DNA of 64,000 nucleotides from Cyanidium caldarium (taxonomy: Eukaryota > Rhodophyta > Bangiophyceae > Cyanidiales > Cyanidiaceae), in contig JANCYW010000011.1 of assembly GCA_026184775.1 (NCBI GenBank), forward strand, positions 124,001 to 188,000, written 5' to 3'. The number at the start of each line of letters is the position of its first letter. The stretch's first letter is position 1. A program made the position numbers and the translations under genes. The notes below the pieces were generated by a model, which saw only the letters and a list, made by a program, of their open reading frames with translations, was not told the origin of the DNA and ran no database searches. Positions 18,738 to 27,690 of this stretch are shown here, one piece after another.

Positions 18738-19907
18738 TTACGTGTTTCCTCCGGCGTCGACGGCGTGCGGAAGCGGTAAGCCGCGCAGACCGGCGACCAC
18801 GTTATCGACGGTCATGGCAGCCATGGCGGCGCGGGTGGCGTGGCTGGCGCTGCCAATATGCGGCAGAATGGTCACGTTGGGCCGCCGCAACAGCGGATGG
18901 TCGGCCGGGAACGGCTCCGGCTCGGTGACGTCGGCGCCGTACGCTGCCAGCTGTCGCCGCTCCAGTGCCTGTATCAAATCGTCATGGTTGACGATCTCAC
19001 CGCGGGATACGTTGATGAGCATGGCGGACGGTTTCATGTGCGCGAACAGGTCCGCACCGAACAGATGGTACGTCTCGGGGGTGAGCGGACAAAACGGCAG
19101 CACAAAGTCCGAGCGCTGCAGCAGCTGCGGCAGCGAGGCCACAAACTCGGCCGGGCCCAGTGCGGCCGCCTCTTGCGGCTTGTCGCGTGGCCCGTGATAT
19201 AAAATGTGGCAGCCGAAACCGTGATGCAGTCGATGCGCAACCGCCGCACCGATCCGTCCCAGCCCGACGATGCCCACGGTCTTGTGATGCACGTCCGCGC
19301 CGCATAACCACTCGAGCGACCAGGACGATGACCAAGCGCCAGGTGTCTCCACCGCCTGCAGAGCCTCGCGGAACCGGCGCGCGGTCGCCAGCAGCAGCCC
19401 CACCGCCAAGTCGGCCGTCGTGTCCGTCAGCACGTCGGGCGTGTGACCGACGGCGATTCCGCGCGCCCGGCACGCCGCCACGTCGATGTGATTGTACCCG
19501 ACCGACACCGTGGCCACCACTTTCAATCGCTGTTCCGCGTCGCACTGCAATAGCGGCGCGTCGATCCGGTCGCCGATCACACACACCACCGCGTCCACGC
19601 CCTGCCGCAACGCGCGCTCCATCTCCTCCCGCGCCATGGCCTCTTGCTCGGCGTCATGCATCGCCAACGTCACTCCAGGTAACTGTTTGCGTATTGTATC
19701 GAGCATGGAGTCGGGCAGTCGGCGAGTGATCAGCACGCGCTGCCCCGACGACATGATCGGGCGCGCCCCCGCCGTGCGAGAAAAAGTAGACAAGAGGCGC
19801 CGGTGCCCGCTTCGGACCGCAGCTCGCAATGAGTGGTACCTCTTCGGCTGCAGCACCACTGTCCAATGTCGGTGGATGGCGCTATGCAGTGGCACCGACC
19901 AGGCCAT
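18738..19907 (-). CDS. GRHPR: Glyoxylate/hydroxypyruvate reductase-like D-2-hydroxyacid dehydrogenase
   Basis: A 389-residue NAD(P)-dependent oxidoreductase of the D-isomer 2-hydroxyacid family. The nucleotide-binding GLGRIG is at 215-220. The catalytic Arg lies in NVSRGEIV, the Glu in DVTEPEPFP, and the His in LPHIGSA. These surroundings resemble GRHPR, which reduces glyoxylate and hydroxypyruvate in photorespiratory or serine metabolism. ATG 19907 adds about 50 Arg/Ser/His-rich residues ending near RLLSTFSRTAGARP, a good mitochondrial-type presequence. ATG 19754 (MSSGQ) would give a 338-residue cytosolic or peroxisomal form, so the gene could serve two compartments. Confidence 0.88.
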   Translation of the reverse strand: MAWSVPLHSAIHRHWTVVLQPKRYHSLRAAVRSGHRRLLSTFSRTAGARPIMSSGQRVLITRRLPDSMLDTIRKQLPGVTLAMHDAEQEAMAREEMERALRQGVDAVVCVIGDRIDAPLLQCDAEQRLKVVATVSVGYNHIDVAACRARGIAVGHTPDVLTDTTADLAVGLLLATARRFREALQAVETPGAWSSSWSLEWLCGADVHHKTVGIVGLGRIGAAVAHRLHHGFGCHILYHGPRDKPQEAAALGPAEFVASLPQLLQRSDFVLPFCPLTPETYHLFGADLFAHMKPSAMLINVSRGEIVNHDDLIQALERRQLAAYGADVTEPEPFPADHPLLRRPNVTILPHIGSASHATRAAMAAMTVDNVVAGLRGLPLPHAVDAGGNT

Positions 19908-20067
19908 GCAACCGCAGGGCACGGCAGGCCGCCGGAGCGTGCCAAAAAGCGTTGCTCGCGCGCCAACGCATCGGGCGACAGGCCGCAAGCGAACGCGGCA
20001 GGCGTGTGCCGGAGCGTAGTCGCCGCGGAGCGGATGAGCAGGGGCAATTTTACGAGTGCTCCGCCTC

Positions 20068-20652
20068 CTACGCATCTCGGAATGCGTCTCCGCGAGCATA
20101 CTCTGCGGCCGGCCGTCGCCATCGGGTGTAGAACGGCGGTGGCAGGCCGGGCGGCGGTAGAACGCCACACGCTCGCAAGAATGTGCGGATACCGCAGATG
20201 CTCCTGTCCCATCGCTTGGGGGAGAAGCGCACGATGGTGGCCTGCGCCGCCTCTTGCACGTCGGCCTGCGGGTCGGGCAGCGCCAGCTCGATGTGAGGCA
20301 GTTCGGACGGTTGAAGGCGGCGACAAAACTCCTCCGCCTCCAAGCTGGCGCCGCAATCTACCCACACAAACCGCACCGAGTCACCCAGCACCCAACCGGT
20401 ATTGGCCTGCAGCGGCGACGCCATACCCGGCAGCGCCGGCGACACGCACGCACGGCGCAACAGCCGCTCCACAAACTCGCTGAAGCGACAGCCGCGCACC
20501 GCCAACACGTAAAACACCGGCACGCCGTGCGCCAGCGGCTCCCGTATAGAGTGCTCCTCGCTGGTGAAGCGGAACAGTTGCGCGGAAGAACCCAGCGGGT
20601 ACCCGGTGTAGTGTCGGGAGAGGCTCTGAACGAGGTCCGCCAACGAGCTCAT
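20068..20652 (-). CDS. Conserved-looking protein of unknown function
   Basis: A 194-residue open frame from ATG 20652 that I do not recognise. Its codon use resembles its neighbours and its composition is protein-like: alternating hydrophobic segments (VPVFYVLAVRGC, VRFVWVDCGA) and amphipathic helices, with a Pro/Arg-rich C-terminus. The pattern of a beta strand ending in Asp-Cys, a helix, and then HIELALPDP vaguely suggests a thioredoxin-like or UAS-like fold, but no CxxC is present. There is no signal peptide or membrane helix. It sits between hydroxypyruvate reductase (same strand) and DnaG (divergent). Confidence 0.55.
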   Translation of the reverse strand: MSSLADLVQSLSRHYTGYPLGSSAQLFRFTSEEHSIREPLAHGVPVFYVLAVRGCRFSEFVERLLRRACVSPALPGMASPLQANTGWVLGDSVRFVWVDCGASLEAEEFCRRLQPSELPHIELALPDPQADVQEAAQATIVRFSPKRWDRSICGIRTFLRACGVLPPPGLPPPFYTRWRRPAAEYARGDAFRDA

Positions 20653-21028
20653 GCGTCAAGAGAGTGGGGATTCAAGGAGAGTAATGAGAGATGGATCCAC
20701 TTATCGGAGAAGAAGTGCATGGACGTGCCGTCGTCCATCGTTATGCCGGTCTGTTCGACCCTCTCCGGTGACCACCAACACCGTCCTCCCGCCGCCTTGT
20801 TCCTTGTGCGGCGACGCGTTCCAGCGCAGTCGTCGATCGGATCGAGGCAGGACGGCGACGCGGCGAGACGTTGCACGCGGGCACGGGGCCAGCGGGGGGC
20901 TGCGGCGTCCCGGCGGTGCTCGGCGGTGGGTTTGGAAACGATCGGGACGGCCGCGGCTACGACGACGAGTGCGTCTTTTTTCGGTGCAGACGGTGTAGGG
21001 ATACCAGGCGGAGTTTCATGGCTGTTTC
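20653..21028. other. Upstream region of DnaG and the 194-aa gene
   Basis: 376 bp shared by two divergent genes. It holds a perfect 7-bp hairpin, ATGGACG and CGTCCAT (20719-20725 and 20732-20738) around a 6-nt loop. The stretch before 21029 has several ATGs out of frame with DnaG. Otherwise no signal was recognised. Confidence 0.4.
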
Positions 21029-24000
21029 ATGGCCCCGGACCGCCGAAAAGAGTGGAACGGAGCGGTGGCTTTCCAGGCCAGCGCTTTGGGCGGGAGGGGG
21101 CTGCGGCGGCTGCGAGCGCCGGTGTCGGCGGTTTGTCGGCCTGGCAGCTGGTCACACGGCGATCGGCACGCTTGGATGGGCGCGCCGGTGGAAGCGTCTG
21201 CTGTGCCCAAACGACCGCGTGCCCGATGCTTCCGCATGCAGATCGATGAGACGGTGCAAGTGCTGCGACAGCTGCGGCACCGGGTGAACCTGCGAGAACT
21301 GATGCAACCGTACGTGGGCGAGTTTCGGGAGCGCGCCGGTCGCGCATTCTGCCTGTGCCCGTTCCACTCCGAGAAAACGCCGAGCTGCCTGATCGACGAG
21401 AAGCAGGGACGGTACTATTGTTTCGGATGCGGCGCGAAAGGCAACGCGGTGAGTTTTCTGATGCACGTCAAACGCATCGGGTATCACGAGGCGGTCGCGG
21501 AATTGGCGACACGAGCGGGCATACCGCCACCGGCAGTCATACCGCCGCCTTCACCGTCGCCGTCGCCGTCTTCGTTTCCGGACGCGCCGCCGCCGTCGAA
21601 TCCCGCCGGCCACCGGCCGCCGATGCGGACATCGGCGTCCTCGTCGCCACCCGCTCCCTCGTCGTCGTCATCATCGTCATCACCGCCGCTGCGGTCGGTG
21701 TCCAAACTGGCGGCGCGACGGGCGCGAAGCCGTCGGCGCAAAGCACCCCTCGACGAAATGGAACAAATGCTAGAGGCCGCGCGAAAACGCGACCGCCGTC
21801 GGCACCTGCTCCGAGTCAACGCGCTAGCCATGCGCTTCTTCCGCCGCCAGTGGCATCGGCCGGGCACGGTGTTTGACGCGCACTGGCGGGATGCCGCCCG
21901 ACGCTACCTTGCCGAGCAGCGCGGCCTGTCGGCGGAGGTGATCGAAGCGTTTGGCATCGGCTATGCGCCCAACTCGTGGCGAGCGCTGTTCGATTACATG
22001 TTGTACGAACAGGACGAGATGGATGTGAGCGAGGAGGATCTGGCGGAGCTGGGACTGGTGAAACGCCACCAGGGCACCCCACGCTACGCCCGCAACAAAC
22101 TGGTCGGTGATACGTCGCTGTCGCGCCTCTACTTTTACGACGCGTTCCGCAATCGTATCATGATACCGATTCGGGACGCGCACGGCAACGTGGTCGGCTT
22201 CGGGGCGCGCCTGGTGGGCACGCAACAGACGCCGCCGCCGCCGCCACGGATCCTCATCTACGACTTGGAGGACAATTTGGAGACACGACGGGTGCTGGAC
22301 GCGTACAATCGCATCGAGCGCATGGGCCGCGGCGATGCCGACAAGTTGGGCGGTGGCCGCGCTGACTTTGCCGAGCCCCGCGAAGAGAACGACGATGAGG
22401 AGCGGGGCGGCGAGGAGGAGGAGGCCACAGAAGCGCGAGGACGGGACGAGGAGCAGCGTGCGGCGCCCAAGTATATCAATTCGCGAGAATCAGATGTGTT
22501 CCACAAGTCGAGGGCGTTGTTCGGCAGCGATCAAGTGCTGGAAGCGGCCAAAGCGCGTTGCCGCGCGGCGACGACCGACGGCGACCAGGCGGGGAGCGGG
22601 AGGACATGGTCGTCGTCGGTGCCGCCGGCGGTGCGCCCGACGTATTTGATCCTGGTGGAGGGCTACATGGACGTGCTGGCGCTCTTTCAGCACGGCATTC
22701 CCTACGCGGTGGCGTCCATGGGGACGGCGGTCACTGCCGAACAGATGGTGGCGGCGTGGGAGTTGGCCCTCAAGGTGGCCCGGCTGGAGGCGAGCGCTGC
22801 GCCACCGGAGACACCACTTGAGGCGGCTCCAGCCGCGGAGTCGCCGTTGGACATCGGCGCACCGGAGGCGGCATGGACGACATCGGGGCTGGAGTTCAGT
22901 GGGAAATTCGGCCGCTTGGAGGCGGAGAGTTGGGGCGAGGCGTGGGCGGCGGCAGAATCGTGTGACTCCTACCCGCCGCCGCCTCGTATCGTGTTGCAGA
23001 TGGACAATGACGAGGCGGGCCACCGTGCCGTCCATCGCACCGTGGAATTGCTGATGGGCGGGGTGCCGAGTGCCCTCCGCGATCAACTGCTGCCGTGCCT
23101 CGGCCACGTGATGATTGCCACCCTGCCAGACGGCTTCAAGGATGCCGACGAGTTTGTGCGCCTGCGCGGTCACGACGCCTACTGGCAGCAGGTGATCGGA
23201 CGGGCGCAGCGGTGGTGGGAGTGGCGCATCCGCCGGCGCCTGGACGAGGCGCTGGGCCAGGTGTGCCGGCAGTCCGAATGGTCCACGGCGCCTGCGGACG
23301 CGCTCATATCCGACCTGGAGCCGCTGTCGGATTGCGTGCGGGATGTGGCGCACGTGTTACGCGCTGCCGAGCTGCCGGAGGATGAGGTGCTGGTCGCATG
23401 TGAGGCGATCGCCGAGAGCATTCTCTGCAGCCTTCCCGATGCGCTGTACGACACGCAGCTGTTGCAGGACATTGCCGACGATGTGGCAAAGCTGGCGCTG
23501 CCGGAGGAGAGCCTTATGGATGGCGACGAGAGCTCTGCCTCGCAGCGAGCAGTGCCGGAAAAGATCGGGCCAATACGGGCCGAAGATTTGCCGCCCTGGG
23601 ATGACGTGTTCGAACGTCAGCGTATGGAGCTCGAGTTGCTCGATATGGTGGTGCGAGCGTCGGCGGCACAGCGGAAGGCCTGGCGCGAACGCTTGACGGC
23701 GGAGGGCCTCGAGCTGCGCCACCTCTTCACCGATACGCTATTGCGGCGGGTGAGCGGGCGTGTGCTGGGCATGGAGAGCGAGAGCGGTGTCGAGGAGGTG
23801 CCGTACGATGCGGAGCGCGACGAGCCGGAAGCGCACGCCCTGGACGATTGCAGCCAGTTGGAGGAGCCGGCGCAAATTCTGGCGGCGCTCTTGGCACAGC
23901 GGGTGATCAGCGAGCGGGATTTATGCGACGAGCTGAGCGATGCGGTGCAGCGCGATGGCGGCCGCGAGGGTGTCGGTGCGCTGGTGTATATCCCGCGGGA

Positions 24001-24661
24001 GATGTTCGACGCGCGACCGGGAAGCGGAGGCGAGGCCGATGCCACCAGGTGGCGGCAATCGGCGGCGGAAGGACTGCCGGAGGGCCTGTTCCCCGGATTC
24101 GGAAGCGTGCCAACCACCGACAGCGATTTGGAGAGGCCGGCGAGGGCGGCGTCGGAGGCGACATCGCATACCAAGGCCGCTGCGGACGGCGCGGTATCGC
24201 CCGATCCGGTGTGGTGGCTGTCGCAGGCGTTCATAATGCAGCCGGGGCGCCCTCGCGATACGGCATTCTGGGGAATGGTGCAGCAAATGTTGAGGCCGGC
24301 GATGCATCACGAGTACATGCAAGCATCGGCCGAATGGCGCATAGCGTGCGAGGCATTGCTGCGGCGTCGAGCGGCGCGGCAGTCGGCGCGTGAACCGACG
24401 GGGACATCGTCGTCGTCGACGTCGGACGCTGTCGACGTCGATGCGACCGCCTGGGACACGACCGTTGGCGGTGAGGAGGGGGCCTTTCGGCAGCAGGACA
24501 CCGACGCCGGCAAGTCGGCATCGGCAGGGGCCAGCAAAAGCGACGACGCACTGACCGAGCTATACAATGACCCGGAATGCCGCGCCGATCTCGAACGCGC
24601 CCGGCAATGCGAGGCGCGTCAGAAGTGGGCACTGGAGAAGATGCACCTGCGCGATATATAA
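21029..24661 (+). CDS. Bacterial-type DnaG primase, probably plastid
   Basis: A 1210-residue primase, about twice the size of bacterial DnaG. It synthesises RNA primers for replication. A basic N-terminal extension of about 70 residues resembles a transit peptide. The CHC2 zinc-binding domain has C110, H113, C131 and C134 (CPFH and CFGC, then GAKGNAVSF). The catalytic core includes the AFGIGYAP, IMIPIRDAHGNVVGFGARL and FHKSRALFG segments. The TOPRIM fold has E544 in LVEGYMD and D659/D661 in MDNDEAGH. Large Pro/Ser-rich and acidic inserts separate the CHC2 domain from the core, and E544 from the Asp pair. The C-terminal 550 residues are mostly helical and poorly conserved. DnaG-type primase acting in the plastid has been described in Cyanidioschyzon. 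Confidence 0.92.
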   Translation: MAPDRRKEWNGAVAFQASALGGRGLRRLRAPVSAVCRPGSWSHGDRHAWMGAPVEASAVPKRPRARCFRMQIDETVQVLRQLRHRVNLRELMQPYVGEFRERAGRAFCLCPFHSEKTPSCLIDEKQGRYYCFGCGAKGNAVSFLMHVKRIGYHEAVAELATRAGIPPPAVIPPPSPSPSPSSFPDAPPPSNPAGHRPPMRTSASSSPPAPSSSSSSSSPPLRSVSKLAARRARSRRRKAPLDEMEQMLEAARKRDRRRHLLRVNALAMRFFRRQWHRPGTVFDAHWRDAARRYLAEQRGLSAEVIEAFGIGYAPNSWRALFDYMLYEQDEMDVSEEDLAELGLVKRHQGTPRYARNKLVGDTSLSRLYFYDAFRNRIMIPIRDAHGNVVGFGARLVGTQQTPPPPPRILIYDLEDNLETRRVLDAYNRIERMGRGDADKLGGGRADFAEPREENDDEERGGEEEEATEARGRDEEQRAAPKYINSRESDVFHKSRALFGSDQVLEAAKARCRAATTDGDQAGSGRTWSSSVPPAVRPTYLILVEGYMDVLALFQHGIPYAVASMGTAVTAEQMVAAWELALKVARLEASAAPPETPLEAAPAAESPLDIGAPEAAWTTSGLEFSGKFGRLEAESWGEAWAAAESCDSYPPPPRIVLQMDNDEAGHRAVHRTVELLMGGVPSALRDQLLPCLGHVMIATLPDGFKDADEFVRLRGHDAYWQQVIGRAQRWWEWRIRRRLDEALGQVCRQSEWSTAPADALISDLEPLSDCVRDVAHVLRAAELPEDEVLVACEAIAESILCSLPDALYDTQLLQDIADDVAKLALPEESLMDGDESSASQRAVPEKIGPIRAEDLPPWDDVFERQRMELELLDMVVRASAAQRKAWRERLTAEGLELRHLFTDTLLRRVSGRVLGMESESGVEEVPYDAERDEPEAHALDDCSQLEEPAQILAALLAQRVISERDLCDELSDAVQRDGGREGVGALVYIPREMFDARPGSGGEADATRWRQSAAEGLPEGLFPGFGSVPTTDSDLERPARAASEATSHTKAAADGAVSPDPVWWLSQAFIMQPGRPRDTAFWGMVQQMLRPAMHHEYMQASAEWRIACEALLRRRAARQSAREPTGTSSSSTSDAVDVDATAWDTTVGGEEGAFRQQDTDAGKSASAGASKSDDALTELYNDPECRADLERARQCEARQKWALEKMHLRDI

Positions 24662-24813
24662 GCTCCGGCGTGGGAGGCTCAGACGCGATATGACGAGTCG
24701 GCCGTGGACTCCGTCCGACGCCACGACCACCTCCGCGCCCATGACGACCTCACCGACATCCTCTGAACGAACCCGCAATGCCGCATTCGCCTCCACGCAC
24801 GCAACCCCGCCGG

Positions 24814-25767
24814 TCACATAAAGTCGTCATCGTCATCGGCATACCCGCCGCCACCGCCGCCGGCAGCGCCGCGGGCGCTCCCGGCAAAGTCCGAGAAATC
24901 GTCCGCCCGCTCCACCCGCAGCGTGCCCTTTTTGTTGGCGACTTTAGCGCCGTAACCCGCCGACCCTGCAGCTCCCGTTCCCAAAGCGCCCGCCGCAGCG
25001 CTCCCGGCATGCGCCCCAACGCCGCCGGCCGTTGCTGCCGTGGTCGCATTGGCGTCGCGACGCTCTCGCTCGGGCCGCAATGTATCCGACAGGTACTTGG
25101 CCAGCTCGGCCACCTCGATCGCCTGCACGCTGCCGCTCTCCACGCATATCTGCCGCAGCAACTCTTTCAGGAAGAGGATGAACGTGCGCGGCGTCTTGGC
25201 GTTTTTGCGGAACGCGCCCAGTCGCTCCGCGAACCGTTTGGCGTAGCGGTCAAAGTCGGCCTTGGTGCGCGGCACCATGGTGTCCAGCGACGCGCTGTTG
25301 CCCGCAGCAGCAGCAGCAACGCCGCCAGCGGTTGCTGACGCCGTGCTTTCTGCGCCGGCAGTCGCTGCCATCGCCGGCCCGAAGAGTTCCTCAGCGTGTC
25401 GCAACGCGTGCTCTTCCTCCAGCTGTTGCAAACGCACCTTGCGCTCGGCGACGCTCATCGACTCCAGCTGCTGCTGCAGCGCCCGCTCGCGCTCTTGCTG
25501 CTCCCGCTCACGCAGCTGTCGCTCGCGAATCTTGGCACTCAGTTCGGCGTCTCGCTCAGAGACGGCACTCACGCCCAACTCGGGCCGCGCGGTCCCCTCC
25601 GCGTCGGTCGCCGCCGCCGCCGCCTTGCGTCGGTCCACCGTCCCGCCGCCCAACACGTCAAACTCGGCGTCGTCCGCATCCCACGAGTCCACCACCCGCT
25701 CCTCACTCACTCGATGAGGCATATCAGGTGCCTGATAGTCGTCGTCGTCGTCGTCGTCCCAGGAAGC
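24814..25767 (-). CDS. EIF3J: Translation initiation factor eIF3 subunit J
   Basis: A 317-residue protein with the eIF3j/Hcr1 layout. The acidic, Trp-containing N-terminus (MASWDDDDDDDYQ, then VVDSWDADDAEFD) corresponds to the part known to touch eIF3 and the 40S decoding site. A long charged coiled coil (about 85-145) leads to the conserved block TKADFDRYAKRFAERLG and FLKELLRQIC. The extreme C-terminus is an Asp run ending in DDDFM, as in the family. Ala/Gly-rich inserts break up the conserved blocks. eIF3j stabilises 40S-mRNA interaction and aids recycling. ATG 25767 gives the canonical N-terminus. It is divergent from the Ca2+/H+ exchanger (251 bp) and converges on DnaG (152 bp). Confidence 0.9.
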   Translation of the reverse strand, partial: ASWDDDDDDDYQAPDMPHRVSEERVVDSWDADDAEFDVLGGGTVDRRKAAAAATDAEGTARPELGVSAVSERDAELSAKIRERQLREREQQERERALQQQLESMSVAERKVRLQQLEEEHALRHAEELFGPAMAATAGAESTASATAGGVAAAAAGNSASLDTMVPRTKADFDRYAKRFAERLGAFRKNAKTPRTFILFLKELLRQICVESGSVQAIEVAELAKYLSDTLRPERERRDANATTAATAGGVGAHAGSAAAGALGTGAAGSAGYGAKVANKKGTLRVERADDFSDFAGSARGAAGGGGGGYADDDDDFM

Positions 25768-26018
25768 CATAACGGAGGAGTGCGATGGCAAGGAATGGGT
25801 GAACGAGCGTCGTGTACTGAAAGCGCTTCCGCGAGCCCTGGCCGACGTCCGCCGCCCGACCGGGCGCGAGCGAAAGGCCAACGTCTGGCGGCGCCGCTGC
25901 AGAGAGGGCAGTGGTGCCGACGTGGCCACGTTGCGGTGTGTGTGTGTGTGCGTGTATACACTGCAGCACGCTGCGACCGACCGAGTATGTAGTTTAGAGA
26001 GTGGATCGCACGCCCAGT

Positions 26019-27587
26019 ATGTACGGCAGTGGGCGAGGAGAGGATGGAACGGTTGATCGGGAGCCGGCAGCCGCCTCTCCGGAGGGCGCGGAGACGATGT
26101 CGGCGCGATCGATCGCGGACAAAGTGGCCGGGCGGGCGTGGGTGTCGGCAGCGCACGAGGGTGATGCGCTGCTGGCGGGACCACCGGGACAGCGGGGGAG
26201 CCGGAGACGACAGTCGCCCAGTGGTGGGACGGACCCATCGCCCACGCCCGACGGCCGCAGCCGGGACATGACCGCGATGTCGCGATCACGGGCGCGTTCT
26301 GCCAGCGGAACTGGGCGCAACGCCAGCCATCTGGAACTGTACGTCAACTGGACGCATCCGCTGCACCAGGCGCGCCCTGGCGGTACCACCACCAACTCGT
26401 CGTCGTCGTCGTCGTCGTCGTGGCTTCCCTACGCCTGCATGCGATACCGCATCAACGCGCTGCTGCCGCTGCTGCCGGCCGGCTGGGTGGCTGCCGCGCT
26501 CCACGCATCCGACACGCTGGTGTTTGCCAGCAACTTTTTGGGCGTGTTACCGTTGGGCGTGCTGCTGGGCAAGTTCACCGAGGACATCGCCTGGTACTCC
26601 ACCCCGACGCTGGGCGCGCTGCTCAACGCCACGTTCGGCAACGCGGTGGAGTTGATCCTGTCGGTGGCGGCGTTGCGTCAGAACATGCCCGAGGTGTTGA
26701 AAGCCACCATGCTCGGATCGATGATCAGCAATCAGTTGCTGGTCACGGGGGTGAGTTTTCTGGCGGGCGGCGTGCGCTACGCCGAGCAGCAATTCTCCAG
26801 CGGCTTGAGCGACACCAACATGAGCATTATGTACGTCACGTTGATGGGTCTACTGTTCCCGACGGTGTTTGCACACGCCGCTGCATCGGGCGACGGCGAC
26901 GGCGACGGCGACGCGGCATCTCCGGCCGCCCTAATCGTCTCGCGCTGCTGTGCGGTGGTGTTGCTGCTGGTGTACGGCTCGTATTTGGTGTTCGAACTGT
27001 GGACGCACGCCCATCATTTCGCGGGAAACAATGGAGAGGAGGACTCTGCAGTAGAGGACGGTGTCGAGACCGGCCGCCCGAATGCGGCTGCCCCCTCCTC
27101 CGATGCCACCACCGACGACCGACCGGACATGTCGCTGTGGGCGTGCGTGTCGCTCCTAGCGCTGACCACCGTGCTCATCAGCGTCGCCTCCGAACGACTC
27201 ATCGGTTCGTTGAGTGGGGTGGCGCGCGCTTGGCGCCTGACACCCACCTTCATCTCCTTCATCCTGTTGCCGCTGGTGGGCAACGCCGCCGAGCACCTCA
27301 GCGCAGTCACCATGGCACTGCGCAACAAGATGGACATTGCGGTGAGCGTGGCCATCGGCTCAGCGGTACAGATCGGTCTGTTCGTGTTTCCCACGCTGGT
27401 CACCCTGGCGTGGCTGATGGGCGTGCCGCTGTCGTTGCAGGTGTCGACGGTGAGCGCATTCGCCCTGACGGCCTCCACCGTGGTGGTGGCGAACACACTG
27501 CGTGACCACGCCAGCAACTGGTTGGAGGGCGTCGAGTTGCTGGCGGTGTATCTCGTGGTGGGCGTGTGTTTTCTGTACGCGGAATAG
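26019..27587 (+). CDS. Vacuolar Ca2+/H+ exchanger (CAX type)
   Basis: A 522-residue cation/proton antiporter. About 11 hydrophobic segments start near residue 145, preceded by a long hydrophilic cytosolic N-terminus; such N-termini autoinhibit plant CAX1. The two ion-selectivity repeats are intact: GNAVELILS at 207 and GNAAEHLSA at 421. An acidic stretch lies between the halves (GDGDGDGD and EEDSAVEDG). The protein should move Ca2+ or Mn2+ from cytosol into the vacuole in exchange for protons. ATG 26019 is the first in frame; the ATG at about 26098 would remove 26 residues. A serine run is coded by TCG repeats (about 26397-26421). Confidence 0.93.
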   Translation: MYGSGRGEDGTVDREPAAASPEGAETMSARSIADKVAGRAWVSAAHEGDALLAGPPGQRGSRRRQSPSGGTDPSPTPDGRSRDMTAMSRSRARSASGTGRNASHLELYVNWTHPLHQARPGGTTTNSSSSSSSSWLPYACMRYRINALLPLLPAGWVAAALHASDTLVFASNFLGVLPLGVLLGKFTEDIAWYSTPTLGALLNATFGNAVELILSVAALRQNMPEVLKATMLGSMISNQLLVTGVSFLAGGVRYAEQQFSSGLSDTNMSIMYVTLMGLLFPTVFAHAAASGDGDGDGDAASPAALIVSRCCAVVLLLVYGSYLVFELWTHAHHFAGNNGEEDSAVEDGVETGRPNAAAPSSDATTDDRPDMSLWACVSLLALTTVLISVASERLIGSLSGVARAWRLTPTFISFILLPLVGNAAEHLSAVTMALRNKMDIAVSVAIGSAVQIGLFVFPTLVTLAWLMGVPLSLQVSTVSAFALTASTVVVANTLRDHASNWLEGVELLAVYLVVGVCFLYAE

Positions 27588-27652
27588 AAGTGGTAGCAGA
27601 GGGCGAGCTGTCCGAATGGGGAGGCCGACGTCATTCCACTCGCTTTTATCAC

Positions 27653-27681
27653 CACACACACACACACACACACACACACAC
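27653..27681. repeat. (AC)n dinucleotide repeat
   Basis: An almost perfect AC tract of about 29 bases in the 103-bp space between the convergent CAX and RPN2 stop codons. Shorter GT/CA tracts occur at 9304-9327, 25936-25955, 46971-46984, 48375-48393 and 53162-53179, all in gaps or an intron. Confidence 0.9.
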
Positions 27682-27690
27682 CGTACGTGC

